A DNA stretch of 64,000 nt from Globodera rostochiensis (GCA_018350325.1 JAEVLN010000006.1:3462056-3526055), one strand, 5' to 3'; shown: positions 1-10,940, numbered from the stretch's first letter. Translations and numbers: made by a program. The notes: generated from the letters alone by a model not told the origin.

Positions 1-2142
1 CGGAATTTGTTCGGAAGGATCTGTCATCGGGAAACAATGGCAAGTCTTGATGGCATTTTTTGTTAATTAAAAACCCTTTGGGTTTTTTTTGAAATAAATC
101 AAATCGTCATAGCAAGCTATGAATAGTATAATGAATGCTATTTAATAAATTAAAAAAAACACTTTTTTGTTTGATAAATTTGCACAGCCATTTTAAAGAT
201 AATACCTAACATTTAAATTTCACTATATTTAGAATTATGGGGCTTAGTCAACAACGCCGGCATCTTCAGGTATTAAATTCTTTGGCAACAAATTGGCAAC
301 AAGTTAATTTTTCGTTTCGCACTAATTCAAAACGAGAAATGATTGCCCGTCTTAGATAGTGAATAAAGAAGGCAGTCAGTTAGTTCTATTCTCAGCACAA
401 GTTTCATTGGTGTGCTGAGCGCGATTTTTAAATTTGACAACATTTTCTATGTATAAGTTTTTAGCTGTTATGGGCCCGATGCATGGACATCCATTGAAGA
501 GTGAGTGGGTAATCCAGAATTTTCAAAATTCATGCTAAAAAACATTTTTTAATCCAAAAGATTTAATTAAATTGAGAATTATAGATATCAATTGCATTTA
601 CAGTTACAAATTATCCATGGAAGTGAACTGTTGGGGAACCATACGGTAGATACTTTTTTTGATTCCGTAAATACCGTATTCAACAAATGCTCAGATGCTG
701 CCAGGTTGATTCGTCATAATCAACGTTTCAATGAGCGTCATTTTTTCAAAATCTGTTCCTATCAGCAGATCGCTACAAAATTCATAGATTACTATATACC
801 TAATCTTATAACCATGCCATCCATCCAACAGGCATTTCTACCGTTAATCAAGCGTAGCAAAGGCAGATTCGTGTCAATCTGTAAGCTGGGTTGCAGGTGT
901 CATTGGTGCCATGCTAATGTATTCCCTCCCATACAGCAAGCATTGCAGGACGTGTTTCATTGCCATGTGGAGCTCCGTATTCCGTGGCCAAATACGGGGT
1001 TTGTCCGACCGTGTAAAAACAGGAAGTGCATGAACACAAGGCTTTAAATGGCTGAATTTTTTTGACTTTTCACACCAAATTGAAATGATTAAAAATCATT
1101 TTAAAAACCGGGATTGCAATTCTCAGCAGGGGATGCACAGCTTTTAATTTAAAAAATATAATAGTTAAACCACGAACAATTGAATATCTCCTTAAGGTGG
1201 AGGCGTACATGGATGCGATCAGGTCAAATACCAACTACAGACGAATGAATCTTTCATTTTCCCGATTTTAAAGGCTGGAGTTGGAATGTTGGGGAATCGG
1301 GTGCTGTATACTGGAGCCAGGTCCCTGCTGTTCTGTTGATTGAATTTATAATTGTTTTGCTTTAGGGATGTTCCGCACCAAATTGGTCTTGATTTTAACC
1401 ATGTATTAGTGAGCATTAACGATCTGAGTTAAATTCAAGCTTTAACCAGATCACTACTACAAGATTATACGTATCTGATCACTATAAAAAGGTCCGGATT
1501 TTGTTCAGATTGATGCCAGCGCAATGACAGCAAGGGTAGATAAAGCATGGCAAAATTTGACCCCTGAAATACAAGAGGAATATGGGGAACAGCTAAAGAA
1601 TAAATGTATGGAGTTAAAAATGCTTTTAAAATTATATTACAAGTTTAAACTGTCTGAGGACTGCTTTCAGAAATTTACCCTCCCTGCATTAACGAAAATT
1701 CTTTTAGTTGTTGCCTCGTGGAACAGACTTTTTAAGGTAAGACTCAAAACCAAATTTTCTTGTCAAACAACAAGAAATTTTTCATTGAATTTTCAAAATA
1801 AACTTAATCAAAGAAAGCAAATAAATTAAAGCAGAACAAACATTTTTAAATTTAATAAAAATGGTCCAAATCCTAAGGATTTTTGACATTTTCGTTAAGG
1901 AGCTGGCCTCCGATCGGCTGGACCACGTTGTGGACGCGTATTTCCACGCCGTAACGGCCCAATTTCCTCGTTATCGCTACCGCGTCGGATGGGACGCCAT
2001 TTTGATGTACATTCCCTACTCATTTTTGCCCACTGGTCTGGCGGACTTTGCCTTCCGCACGATCACCCAACTGCTCAGTGGAGATATGCTGCCAGCCGTG
2101 TTGGAGAAACAAAAAAATATGCTGAAGAAGAAACTGATTTGA
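1..2142 (+). CDS. Short-chain dehydrogenase (retinol/17-beta-hydroxysteroid type), 5' end outside window
   Basis: NAD(P)-dependent oxidoreductase of the RDH/17-beta-HSD6 branch of the SDR family, probably acting on a retinoid, steroid or other lipid alcohol. Exons I can join: 3-39, 233-269, 465-500, 604-645, about 826-880, 937-998, 1197-1222, 1274-1320, 1366-1385, 1509-1736, 1900-2142. Seen in the translation: LWGLVNNAGIF (structural NAG motif), GPDAWTSIEDYKLSMEVN, AFLPLIKRSKGRFVSISSIA (catalytic Ser), APYSVAKYG (catalytic YxxxK), ILEPGMFRTKL, and the typical tail VVDAYFHA..FPRYRYRVGWDA. The first intron uses a GC donor (GCAAGT at 40). No AG acceptor fits the phase before the AFLPLIK exon, so that join is uncertain. 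The cofactor-binding N-terminus (TGxxxGxG) lies left of the window. Family assignment is firm; the substrate is not known. Confidence 0.9.
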
Positions 2143-3095
2143 AGCAATATTGCACCGACCAGAGAAACTCTTTTGAATCAATAATATAATGCAAAAGGTT
2201 GATGCAGATTTTGTCATTTTTTACTTTCAATAAATGATTAAATTTTTAATATAAATTAATGTGAAAGGGCCCCATAATTTTGACAGTCTTTCCGCAAAAC
2301 AAATTTTTTGTTGGCATATTCATGCTTAGCTCTAAGCGGAAGGTAATTTTTTGGAAAAGGGTAATCCTGGAATTACCCGGGTAATTTTGGAAATTCTAAA
2401 ATTTGAAAGTCTATAACTTTTTTTTAATCAACAAACTCAAACAAACAAGATGCCATTCGATTAAGCTTTTAAAGCTATTGTTAAGCCAAAGCTAAACAAT
2501 TAGAAAATTCGTGAAAAGTTATTTTAATAAAGGATTTGTTTTCACATTGACTTTTTAAAACGAATCCGCTTGGCTTTCCCCCCAAAACTTATTCCGAAAT
2601 TTTATCAAATAAAGACTTCTCCCAAATACATTCAGGTTGATGGAAAAAGGAAAATTGATTGGAAAAAGCTGATCTATGCTACATACAGTATAATAGGCGT
2701 TGGCAAAAGAAAATCAATACCAAATCCTTTATCTGTTTTTTATAAATTTATATAGATAAAAGCAACTATTTATAAATGCTGAATAGAAAACCTTTTAACA
2801 AAAATTTAAAATAAAATTAAGTTTTGGCTCCAAACTTTAGGTGCATAACAGGGAGAATACGGAGTTAATGCATGAAAAAAGATAAATATTGTGTGATTCC
2901 TAGTACTTACTTAACTTTGCTGTTGGCAAAATAATAATTGTTGGCAAGGCACCCTTCAAAATTCTTTAAAAATTCGCCACTCTGTAAATCTATTGAATCG
3001 AATCAATTTATTTCTCTAATTCTTTTACCAAGTTTTTTACGCTTAAAATAAAATTCAAAATTATTTTATCACAAATACACTCGTTTAAATTTGGC
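2143..3095. other. Intergenic, no gene seen
   Basis: AT-rich spacer after the SDR stop. An AATAAA-type poly(A) signal lies near 2229. A small palindromic GGTAATCC/GGATTACC-like stretch is at about 2340-2390. The open frame at 2570-2755 has no splice or family support. Confidence 0.6.
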
Positions 3096-3626
3096 ATGAA
3101 TCTTCCGATTCTGTTGTTTGTTGTCCAAGCTGTCCTTATTAGTGTTTCTTCCGGAGAAAAAGGTAGTTTTAAAACCATAATTTATACAAAAAACAATCTT
3201 TTGAGATGGCAACAAAAATGACGCCAACGGACTTCACCAATCAAGCAAAGGAGGTTATTATCCTAAAAAATCGTTTAATCTAATTGTTTTTTAAGGAGTA
3301 ATTAGATCATTAAAAGCTCAGATCGTCAAAACACTGGTGGCGGAGGCGGAACGTTTATTAATAAAGCTTTGGTTGGGCTTCTTGCGGCGTCGTCCTTGCT
3401 GAATGGCGCTAGAGCAGCTGCAGTTGCCGGTATCCCCGTGGGGCAAGTCCAAGCAAAACAGCCTGGTTCTGGAGTATGGAAACCAGAATCTCGCGATTTC
3501 AATCAATATTCCCTTCAACACATCCAAAACAATTCGCCAAATTTGAAATCGTCAAACATGGAGCAGAATAACAATGGGAAGACCAAAATTGTTGGCAGGC
3601 GAGGAAAAAAACAAAAACCTAAATGA
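3096..3626 (+). CDS. Small secreted Gly/Ala-containing protein, unknown
   Basis: Three exons in continuous phase: 3096-3162, 3206-3253, 3322-3626, giving 139 residues. The N-terminus MNLPILLFVVQAVLISVSSG is a clear signal peptide ending near residue 20. Then come a polar linker (EKDGNKNDANGLHQSSKG), a GGGGG run, a hydrophobic stretch (ALVGLLAASSLLNGARAAA) that could be a membrane anchor or buried helix, and a Lys/Arg-rich C-terminus (GRRGKKQKPK) that resembles a nuclear-localisation signal. I recognise no domain. It is one of two signal-peptide genes in the same orientation here (the other starts at 5369). A secreted protein with a basic tail would fit a parasite effector, but that is inference only. 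Confidence 0.7.
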
Positions 3627-3755
3627 AAGAAATTTCGAGTTGCTATCTAGTTTTTTTTTTTGGGATTTGACATTAGAATTTCGATTTATTATTTTTCTAT
3701 TGATTAGATTTTTTCGCTTTTTGATAAATTCTTGCATTCGGATATGAGTTAAAAG

Positions 3756-4452
3756 CAGGGCTGCGATTCGTACTTGAATGGCAAGTACAGTGCTTCAAAA
3801 TGGACCCTCGTACTTAAAAATTAAAAATGTGCTTATTTTCAAGATGTACTTGAAAAATGAGAATTTGGCGTGAGTGTTGAAAATTAAGGGGTTTTAATGG
3901 AAATATTCGTGTTTGGCATTGTGTATATTCAAAATTCTCAATAGAAAATAGTCATTTTATCAAAAAATGGTCATTTTATTAAATCACGTTTCTATTTTCC
4001 AGCATGTCTTCAGTAGAGTAAAAATTCATTCAATTCCGAATGGGAAAAACATTACAATTTGTCAAACATAGCAAAAAGGGAAATGGCCAATTTACTAGCT
4101 ATTTTCCATCAATTCCCTTAACAAATTGAGTCAAAAATTCAAAATCTTCTCGGCGGCACCTATCGGCACCGCCGCCCCCCCCCCCTCCACCACCTTTTCC
4201 CAAAAATTTTTGAAAAATCACGCGCAAAAAAAATCGATTTAAAGAGCACCGATTGTTGAGCGGAAACAAGAAATTGTTGGAAAAGATTTATTCGGGTGAT
4301 AAAAACAAGCCATTTGAACAAGAATAAAGCGTTTTTGTTTTGATAAAATATAAATTTTGAGTGTACTTGGAATTCCTAAAATTGGGGCCACTATGTACTT
4401 GAAAATCAACATGCTTATACTTGGGCATTGACTTTACCCGATTGCAGCCTTG
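3756..4452. mobile_element. Non-autonomous hAT-like element, 697 bp
   Basis: Ends are imperfect inverted repeats: CAGGGCTGCGAT at the left and ATTGCAGCCTTG at the right. It is flanked by an exact 8-bp target duplication, GTTAAAAG, at 3748-3755 and 4453-4460. An 8-bp duplication with CAGGG-type ends is the hAT hallmark. It carries no transposase frame. It includes a copy of the GGCGG..CCTATCGG..CCGCC dispersed core at 4151-4174. Confidence 0.8.
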
Positions 4453-4460
4453 GTTAAAAG

Positions 4461-4540
4461 ATAATTAAGTTCGGCAGAACAAATCATTGAAGCAATGAAG
4501 GCAATGTTGACTTTGTTTGATCAAATTGTTAATCGGATAT
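4461..4540 (+). pseudogene. Decayed copy of part of the 9578-10736 gene
   Basis: The stretch from about 4473 (GCAGAACAAATCATTGA...) closely follows 10051-10120 of the unknown gene downstream; translation starts AEQIIEAMKAMLT against AEQIIEGLKAVLT. Similarity fades after about 60 bp and the frame stops. It is best read as a fragment of a duplicated relative. Confidence 0.5.
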
Positions 4541-5368
4541 CGTTATGGGCTTGTTTGATATCGTTATTGGAATTTTTTAGACAATATCGTAATCAGATTT
4601 AAAATTTAGACAATTTATATGTATCCCTGCCGCTTCGGGTATTTTCTTTTTAACTCTCAAGTTTTCCCCAGGCGCTACCCCTCGGCACCGCTAGACCAAT
4701 TCTTAGAGCATAACTATAAAATGTTTTAACAACAACTTAAAAATAGTCTGTTCTTTCAATTTCTCAATAGTTAAAAAAAGGCTAACATTTTTTCTCCCCA
4801 CTCCAAGAATATTTTCTAAAAACACTGACCCCATAAAGTTAAAATTAATAAGTGATCTAAATAAATATTCTAATTTTTTTCCCCCGACGGGCTCATATTT
4901 GCTTTACCGGAGCTTTACAATGAAAATAATTCTCCAAAAATACCAAATTATTAGGGGCGCCAAACTGCCTCGCCAAAACGGCCTATCGCCAAAACGGCAC
5001 GGCGCCAAAACCGCCGCGCCAAACCGACCGCCAAACTGTCCGGGCCGGGTCTGTCTATATCCAGGTGCTTAACTCAAATTTTTTATTTATAAATATTTTA
5101 CACAAATAAACGATTTCACCGAATAGCCCGTTAAAATTTTTGTCAATCGTTGCTAAATTTAGAGGATTCCCAGCGATTATATTTACGTAAAAAAACGACA
5201 GATATTTCATTGACGTAAGAATTTTTTATTATTTTACATACAATAATTGATTTTTCTAAATGCCAACTCATAAACATAGCTATGTTATAAAATATTTCAT
5301 TCATATTAACTTAAAAAATATACCCCTGAAATAATTGTTATCAATAATAAAACATTTTATTAAACTAG
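4541..5368. other. Intergenic with a short CGCCAAAAC repeat block
   Basis: AT-rich spacer. Positions about 4953-5045 hold repeated variants of CGCCAAAAC(G/C)GC, GC-rich against the background and reminiscent of the GGACGTTTCGCC repeats at 16.3-16.97 kb. No gene seen. Confidence 0.5.
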
Positions 5369-8300
5369 ATGAAATTATATATTTTTTCCACTTTGATTTT
5401 GGCCAAATTTACAATTATTTGGTCAACGGATCCATTAAAACGTGGAGAATTACCAACCGAAAACTTGCAAAATAGCCGAGGATTTTACCATAGCACACGA
5501 TCACCTTTCAAGCAATATCCTTCAACATTAGTCAAACAAGGTAATAAAAACTAATCCGAATTCGATTGTTTACAATAAATATGTAAAGTCAAATCAAAAA
5601 ATTTGAATTCAATAATAAAACATATTTTAATAACAGAAAACAAACCCGAAGAAGCGGAGGAGCATAATATCGGTGAAAGATCAATTCAAAACGTTATTGG
5701 CCAACATCAGCTGATCGAACCAAAACAAGAATTTGATCAACAACCCACTGCTCCTGTTACTATTAATGCACAAATCAAAACTGAACCGTTAGAAATTGAG
5801 AGGGAATTAACGCTTTTCAATAAACAGCTTACACCTAAAAATGGTATAATATGCATAGCAGGGATGGGCGCCGATGAACGGGGATCGACTCGTTCCCCAC
5901 CAACTCGTACCCCATCAACTCGTTCCCCACCATCAACTCGTTCCCTTTTTATCAACTCGTTCCCTTTTCATCAACTCGTTCCCCTCAATAAAAATGACAA
6001 AAAACCTCAAAAATCGTACAAAACGCGTGCGAAAAACACGGATTCGGGTTCCTTTTTTGCGTACGTCGAACCCCGGACCCAAATTCGAACATTTGGTCGG
6101 AAAAAAACTTTTTTCAAACAAAAAAATTTTTCGGAAAATTTTTTTATAAAGTCGTTAAAGTTATTGCTAGGGGTTTTTGGGCTCCTAGGGTTACTATTTT
6201 GATTGGGTTCAAGACCCCAGGCCCGGTTTCGAAAAATTTCTGTAACAAAATCGTTCAAATGAATATCTGTTCGCTTCCCGTTCGTCCTTACATGCATTTT
6301 GAATCTTTTAAACGACTTAAAACAAAAAAAAAAAATTTTGAAAAAAAACAAAAAAAAATTCGAAAAATTTTTCGAATTCGGGTCCGACGTGCGACATACG
6401 CATGAATGAAGCTCGGATCGTGTTTTACGAACGAGTTTTGTAAGATGTTTTGAAGTATTTTGTCATTTTTAAAGAGAACCATCTAAAAAACAAGGGAACG
6501 AGTTGATAAAAAGGGAACGAGTTGATGAAAAGGGAACGAGTTGATGAAAAGGGAACGAGTTGATGAAAAAGGAACGAGTTGATAAAAAGGGAACGAGTTG
6601 ATGGGGTACGAGTTGGTGGGGAACGAGTTGATATTTTACCGGCGCCGATGACCTCAAAAAATTTCGGAACTCGGAATTCCGGGGCTTAGCAAATTTTCGG
6701 AAGTCGGGACTCGGAATTCCAAGCCCAAAAATGTGGGATCACCATTTTATAAGATTTTCTGAGGGATGTTTTTTTGTTTTTCGACTTACGACAAAGAGTT
6801 TAACCACTAAGCCATATGAGAATTTCAAATCAAAATCGGCACAAATTATCATTTTGTTTGCAAAAATTTTGGGTAACACTTCCGAAAGTTCCAATTTTTC
6901 CTTAAAATTCGAAAGTTGGTTCCGAATTCCGCCCATCCCTGATGTATAGGGTTTGAGCGAGATTAATAATTCTTTATTTCACTATTTCATTTTTATTATT
7001 TTTTAATTTAACCGTTGAATGATATTTTTCAGAGCATTTACAATTGAACACTGAAGAAGGCACAAGCGGAAATATGAATGGCAATTTAAGCCTGCTTTTC
7101 AAAATCAATGAAAATGAAAAACCCAATTTATTGAATGAGTCGCACCCTACTTTGCCTAAGACGGGTGACATGGATATATCGTCGAAAGCAACTCCTTCAC
7201 ACGGATATAAAACCTTATTGGCAAAAGAAAAAGCGTTGCCTCAGGGAGAAAAAGAAAGAGAATTGGGAAAAGAAAAAGGATCGGTTCAAGCAGAAAATGC
7301 ACAAGCAACAAAAAAAGAAGCATTGCTTCGTAAGGAAAAGGCATTAACATTGGAAGAAGGTGAAATAGAACCATCAGGAAAGGCATTGCTTCAGGGAGAA
7401 AAAGAAAGAGAAATGGGAGAAGAAGAAGCATCGGTTCAAACAAAAAACGTACAAGCAACAGAAGAAGAAGCATTGAAGCAGGGAGAAAACGCAACAGAAA
7501 TGAAAGAAGCATTACAACAGAAAGAAAAAGCGCTAGCAATAGAGGAAGAAGCATTGATTCGTAAGGAAAAGGCATTAACATTGGAAGAAGGTGAAATAGA
7601 ACCATCAGGAAAGGCATTGCTTCAGGGAGAAAAAGAAAGAGAAATGGGAGAAGAAGAAACATCGGTTCAAACAAAAAACGTACAAGCAACAGAAGAAGAA
7701 GCATTGAAGCAGGGAGAAAACGCAACAGAAATGAAAGAAGCATTACAACAGAAAGAAAAAGCACTAGCAATAGAGGAAGAAGCATTGATTCGTAAGGAAA
7801 AGGCATTAACATTGGAAGAAGGTGAAATAGAACCATCAGGAAAGGCATTGCTTCAGGGAGAAAAAGAAAGAGAAATGGGAGAAAAAGAAGCATCGGTTCA
7901 AACAAAAAACGTACAAGCAACAGAAGAAGAAGCATTGAAGCAGGGAGAAAACGCAACAGAAATGAAAGAAGCATTACAACAGAAAGAAAAAGCACTAGCA
8001 ATAGAGGAAGAAGCATTGATTCGTAAGGAAAAGGCATTAACATTGGAAGAAGGTGAAATAGAACCATCAGGAAAGGCATTGCTTCAGGGAGAAAAAGAAA
8101 GAGAAATGGGAGAAGAAGAAGCATCGGTTCAAACAAAAAACGTACAAGCAACAGAAGAAGAAGCATTGAAGCAGGGAGAAAACGCAACAGAAATGAAAGA
8201 AGCATTACAACAGAAAGAAAAAGCACTAGCAATAGAGGAAGAAGCATTGATTCGTAAGGAAAAGGCATTAACATTGGAAGAAGGTGAAATAGAACCATCA

Positions 8301-9068
8301 GGAGAGGCATTGCTTCAGGGAGAAAGAGAAATGGGAAAAGAAGAAGCATCGGTTCAAAACGTACAAGCAACAGAAGAAGAACAGCACAAGAATTTTTGGG
8401 ATACAAAAGGTGTTAATCGTCGAGGAACTGTTTCACCAAATGATTTGGATCGGCGTCAAAGATATTTATCACCAAGTCACAACAGACGAGCTGTTTCTCG
8501 AAATCAAAATAGACAAAATTCACCATCAAGTTCTATATCACCAGTGCAACGTAGAAGATATTCATCGCCAGATAAAAATCGAAAAACTTTAACACCGGAT
8601 CATTCTTTGCCTGATCGGAACCAAAGAGATTCATTGCTAAGTCGACGACAAATAGATTCATCAGTAGATCGACGACGATCTGTATCATCAAGTCAAATTC
8701 AAATGCTTTCGTCAACGGGTAAACGTCATCGATCACCACAAGATCATAGTCGTCGATCACCACATGATCACAGAAGAAGCTCCCGAAAGCATTCACCTAA
8801 ACGTACATTAAATCAGCAAAATTTAAACAAAAACAAAGAGCAATTGCCAACACAAATTACTGATCAAACTCATTTGAGATTGTTGTCCGGAATACAAGAA
8901 ACTCTTGATCAAGTTCTTAAGCAATTAAAAAAACAAACTCGACAAAATCGGCAAATATTGCATGCACATCTTCAACAATCAACTTCTGGAAGATCAAATC
9001 TTTTAGAATCGAAGGCTCGTCCTAAACTTGAAAAATTACAAAAAAACAAACAAATTCAACTAACTTAA
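5369..9068 (+). CDS. Secreted 804-residue protein with Glu-rich tandem repeats and Arg/Ser-rich tail
   Basis: Exons 5369-5540, 5637-5843 and 7033-9068 join in phase (172+207+2036 nt). Residues 1-20 (MKLYIFSTLILAKFTIIWST) form a signal peptide. Exon 2 encodes a polar segment containing IKTEPLEIE, which matches the sumoylation consensus. Exon 3 carries a 77-residue unit rich in Glu, Lys, Ala and Gln (231 bp, four near-identical copies and a partial fifth, 7341-8340) likely to form alpha-helix or coiled coil. A tail follows that is full of RR, SPD/SPxxxRR and SSS motifs and looks like an RS domain, ending in a short coiled-coil-like stretch. No known domain is recognised. The 1.19-kb intron 2 is mostly nested transposons. 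Signal peptide plus a nuclear-type RS tail suggests a secreted protein destined for another cell, but this is inference. Confidence 0.8.
5859..6941. mobile_element. hAT-like element with ends CAGGGATGGGC, 1083 bp
   Basis: Inverted ends CAGGGATGGGC / GCCCATCCCTG, flanked by 8-bp duplications ATGCATAG (5851-5858) and ATGTATAG (6942-6949), differing at one base. It lies in intron 2 of the secreted repeat gene and is itself interrupted by the element at 5877-6641. The residual body (TTTCGGAACTCGGAATTCC..., ...GGGTAACACTTCCGAAA) is shared with 17455-18254. Confidence 0.75.
5877..6641. mobile_element. Foldback element nested in the hAT-like element, 9-bp duplication
   Basis: Flanked by an exact 9-bp direct repeat GCGCCGATG (5868-5876 and 6642-6650). 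Both arms consist of reiterated CAACTCGTTCCC-type units in opposite orientation (5887-5990 and 6496-6632). The 9-bp duplication fits Mutator-like (MULE) insertion. No coding capacity is seen. Confidence 0.7.
7341..8340 (+). repeat. 231-bp (77-residue) tandem repeat in coding exon
   Basis: Landmark GCATTAACATTGGAAGAAG recurs at 7341, 7572, 7803, 8034 and 8265, an exact 231-bp period. Copies differ by only a few bases; one copy has ACA for GCA and another AAA for GAA. The last copy is shortened by small in-frame deletions. Confidence 0.95.
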
Positions 9069-9087
9069 AATGATAATCTAATACATA

Positions 9088-9229
9088 CTAGAGCCCGGCG
9101 CGGGATTTTGCGGGATCCCGCTCCGCAATCCCGCATTATTTGCGGGATTAATCCCGCAAATCCGCTCACACGACTTCCCGAAAAAAAATCCCGTAGCGGG
9201 ATCCCGCAAATGCGATTTTGCCGGGCTCT
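9088..9229. mobile_element. 142-bp hAT-type MITE
   Basis: Ends CTAGAGCCCGGC / GCCGGGCTCT, flanked by exact 8-bp duplications AATACATA at 9080-9087 and 9230-9237. The body is made of GCGGGAT/ATCCCGC palindromes. It lies 20 bp past the stop of the secreted repeat gene. Confidence 0.8.
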
Positions 9230-9577
9230 AATACATAATATTTTCCTTATTTAGTAGCCCCATCCTCCGCTCCCATTTGAAGCTTCCCCCCTCCCCATCC
9301 ATTTGAAGCCCCTCCCCTTGAAGGGGGATTGTATCCTATTAGGCATTTTGTTGGCTTTAATAAAATTTTTTATTTGATACCAGCAGAGGCTTTGCTTTAG
9401 GCTTAATACCTTAAATTTTATTAGGAAAATTAAGTCGAAAAACTACTAATTTTTTAATAATTCGCCCAAAAAAAGGGTTGAAAATAAGCCCCCTATATTG
9501 TAGCCCCCCCCCCTCCCTCCAAAAAATTAAAACCCCGGGGCTACTAATAGAGGAAATACGGTAGTTCGGATTTGCAG

Positions 9578-10736
9578 AGTAAAAAACCGAGGAACCAGCG
9601 TGCACAGCCGAGTTCACCTAAATTCAGTGATAAATTAAAAAATAAATCAATTCATCAATCACATCAGCAACAATTAAATAATGAAACAGAGCGACTAACA
9701 ATACAACCAAATGATATTTATCTTTCGCCTCATACTCAACAAAACCAGCAAGAATGGCATGATCAGCACCAACAATCAGTGCAACTGCACCAATCACTTT
9801 TGCAAGTTGAAATTGAACAACCCGTACAAGCACAGCAAACTCCAAATATTCAAACTTATTTTTCGGATCTGTCTATCAAAGAAACTGATCGTTTTTTGAA
9901 TACAGATATTGAGTGGCTCATTTTCGTCACTATCAAAGCGATCAATCACCCAATAAGCCTTAGCAATTTCCAATTGATGTGGCAACATAAGGGACAGAGT
10001 GTTGATGAAATTTTGACATTGATCGATGGGTTCCTATTTGAGCAGACTTTAATGGCAGAACAAATCATTGAGGGGCTGAAGGCAGTGTTGACCCGGATCG
10101 GGACGGATGTTACCATTCTCTCGGAAATTGGGCTTGAAATGGCTGAGTTTGAGCAAAAATTCGGGGGAAACTTGCCAAATGAAGCTGTTTCGACAGCAAA
10201 AGAGCTAAAAATGCTGTTTCTATTTATGCGTTTGTTCAGAAAATCATTGATATTGCTTTCTGAAGGTATTTATAATAATGAAGATAAGGAAAAAAGTGCA
10301 TTTGCTGATTGGTTGAGCACAATTGATTGTAAAATTAATTCAAAATTACAAAAAATAGCACAAACTGCCGTTTTCCACTTTTCAAATGTATGTTTTATTT
10401 CACTTAATCTTACAAAATATTTATCAGTTTACATTATCAAGTTTATTCATTTTAAGCAAATCTTTTAAATTCTTATTTCAGGCAGTCAAATGGGTTTTTA
10501 CGATTAACAAGCTTGAGAATACTCTCGCAATTGTCGAAGTAGCAATTTTATTAACCAGTCCAAGTTCAATGAAAACCACATTTAAATATTTGGGAAATCC
10601 TACGATGAAGAAGGACATTTTCAGTGTTATTGACAAAAATGAATTTTTGGCACAATTTAATTCATGGATTAATCCATGGGCAGAACCAAATCATCTTCAT
10701 CTGATTAGAACTAAAATAGGTGCTGAAGATTTATAA
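9578..10736 (+). CDS. Unknown protein, first exon(s) not found
   Basis: Two exons in phase: 9578-10387 (after TTTGCAG) and 10482-10736. There is no in-frame ATG near the start and the exon opens behind an acceptor, so at least one upstream exon is missing. The 355 readable residues begin with a Gln/Ser/His-rich polar region (about 90 residues, several QQ and HQ pairs) followed by a globular-looking alpha-helical part (EWLIFVTIKAINHPISLSNF; KELKMLFLFMRLFRKSLILL) and an end NPWAEPNHLHLIRTKIGAEDL. I recognise no family. A decayed relative of one segment lies at 4461. Its place 500 bp after the secreted repeat gene, in the same orientation, would allow it to be a further exon block of that gene, but no donor in the correct phase was found. 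Confidence 0.6.
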
Positions 10737-10748
10737 TATTTATAAACA

Positions 10749-10768
10749 AATATATATATATATATATA
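10749..10768. repeat. (TA)n microsatellite
   Basis: Ten TA units just after the stop of the unknown gene. Confidence 0.9.
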
Positions 10769-10879
10769 ACGGCACTTGTTTAGCCGGTGGGTCGGTGAGT
10801 TTCACGCCGGGGCAAACCCATACACAGCTGCTCAATTTTGGGGCTCTAGTTCGGAAGATTTAAATTTTGTCCAAGTTTT

Positions 10880-10940
10880 GTCCTAGTGGTCTGTGTGCAT
10901 GTCAACAAAAAAAGGTTGGGGGTTCGAATCCCCTCCATTC
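10880..10940 (+). pseudogene. tRNA-Asp-like relic
   Basis: TAGTGGTCTGTGTGC resembles the A-box/D-arm of tRNA-Asp, ATGTCAA stands where the anticodon loop CTGTCAC (GTC) would be, and GGGGGTTCGAATCCCCT forms a T-arm with an intact B box. The anticodon stem is broken and the 5' acceptor strand is missing, so it is a pseudogene or the head of a tRNA-derived SINE. Confidence 0.55.

Noticed and set aside
592..1047. Long + strand open frame of 151 codons
   Set aside because: It overlaps three SDR exons read in other frames (604-645, 826-880, 937-998); the SDR motifs explain the sequence.
2570..2755. 61-codon frame in the spacer
   Set aside because: No start context, splice sites or recognisable similarity; AT-rich chance frame.
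7156..8406. 416-codon Leu/Pro/Met-rich frame on the minus strand
   Set aside because: Mirror image of the Glu/Lys-rich repeat exon; GAA/GAG codons read backwards give Leu/Phe.
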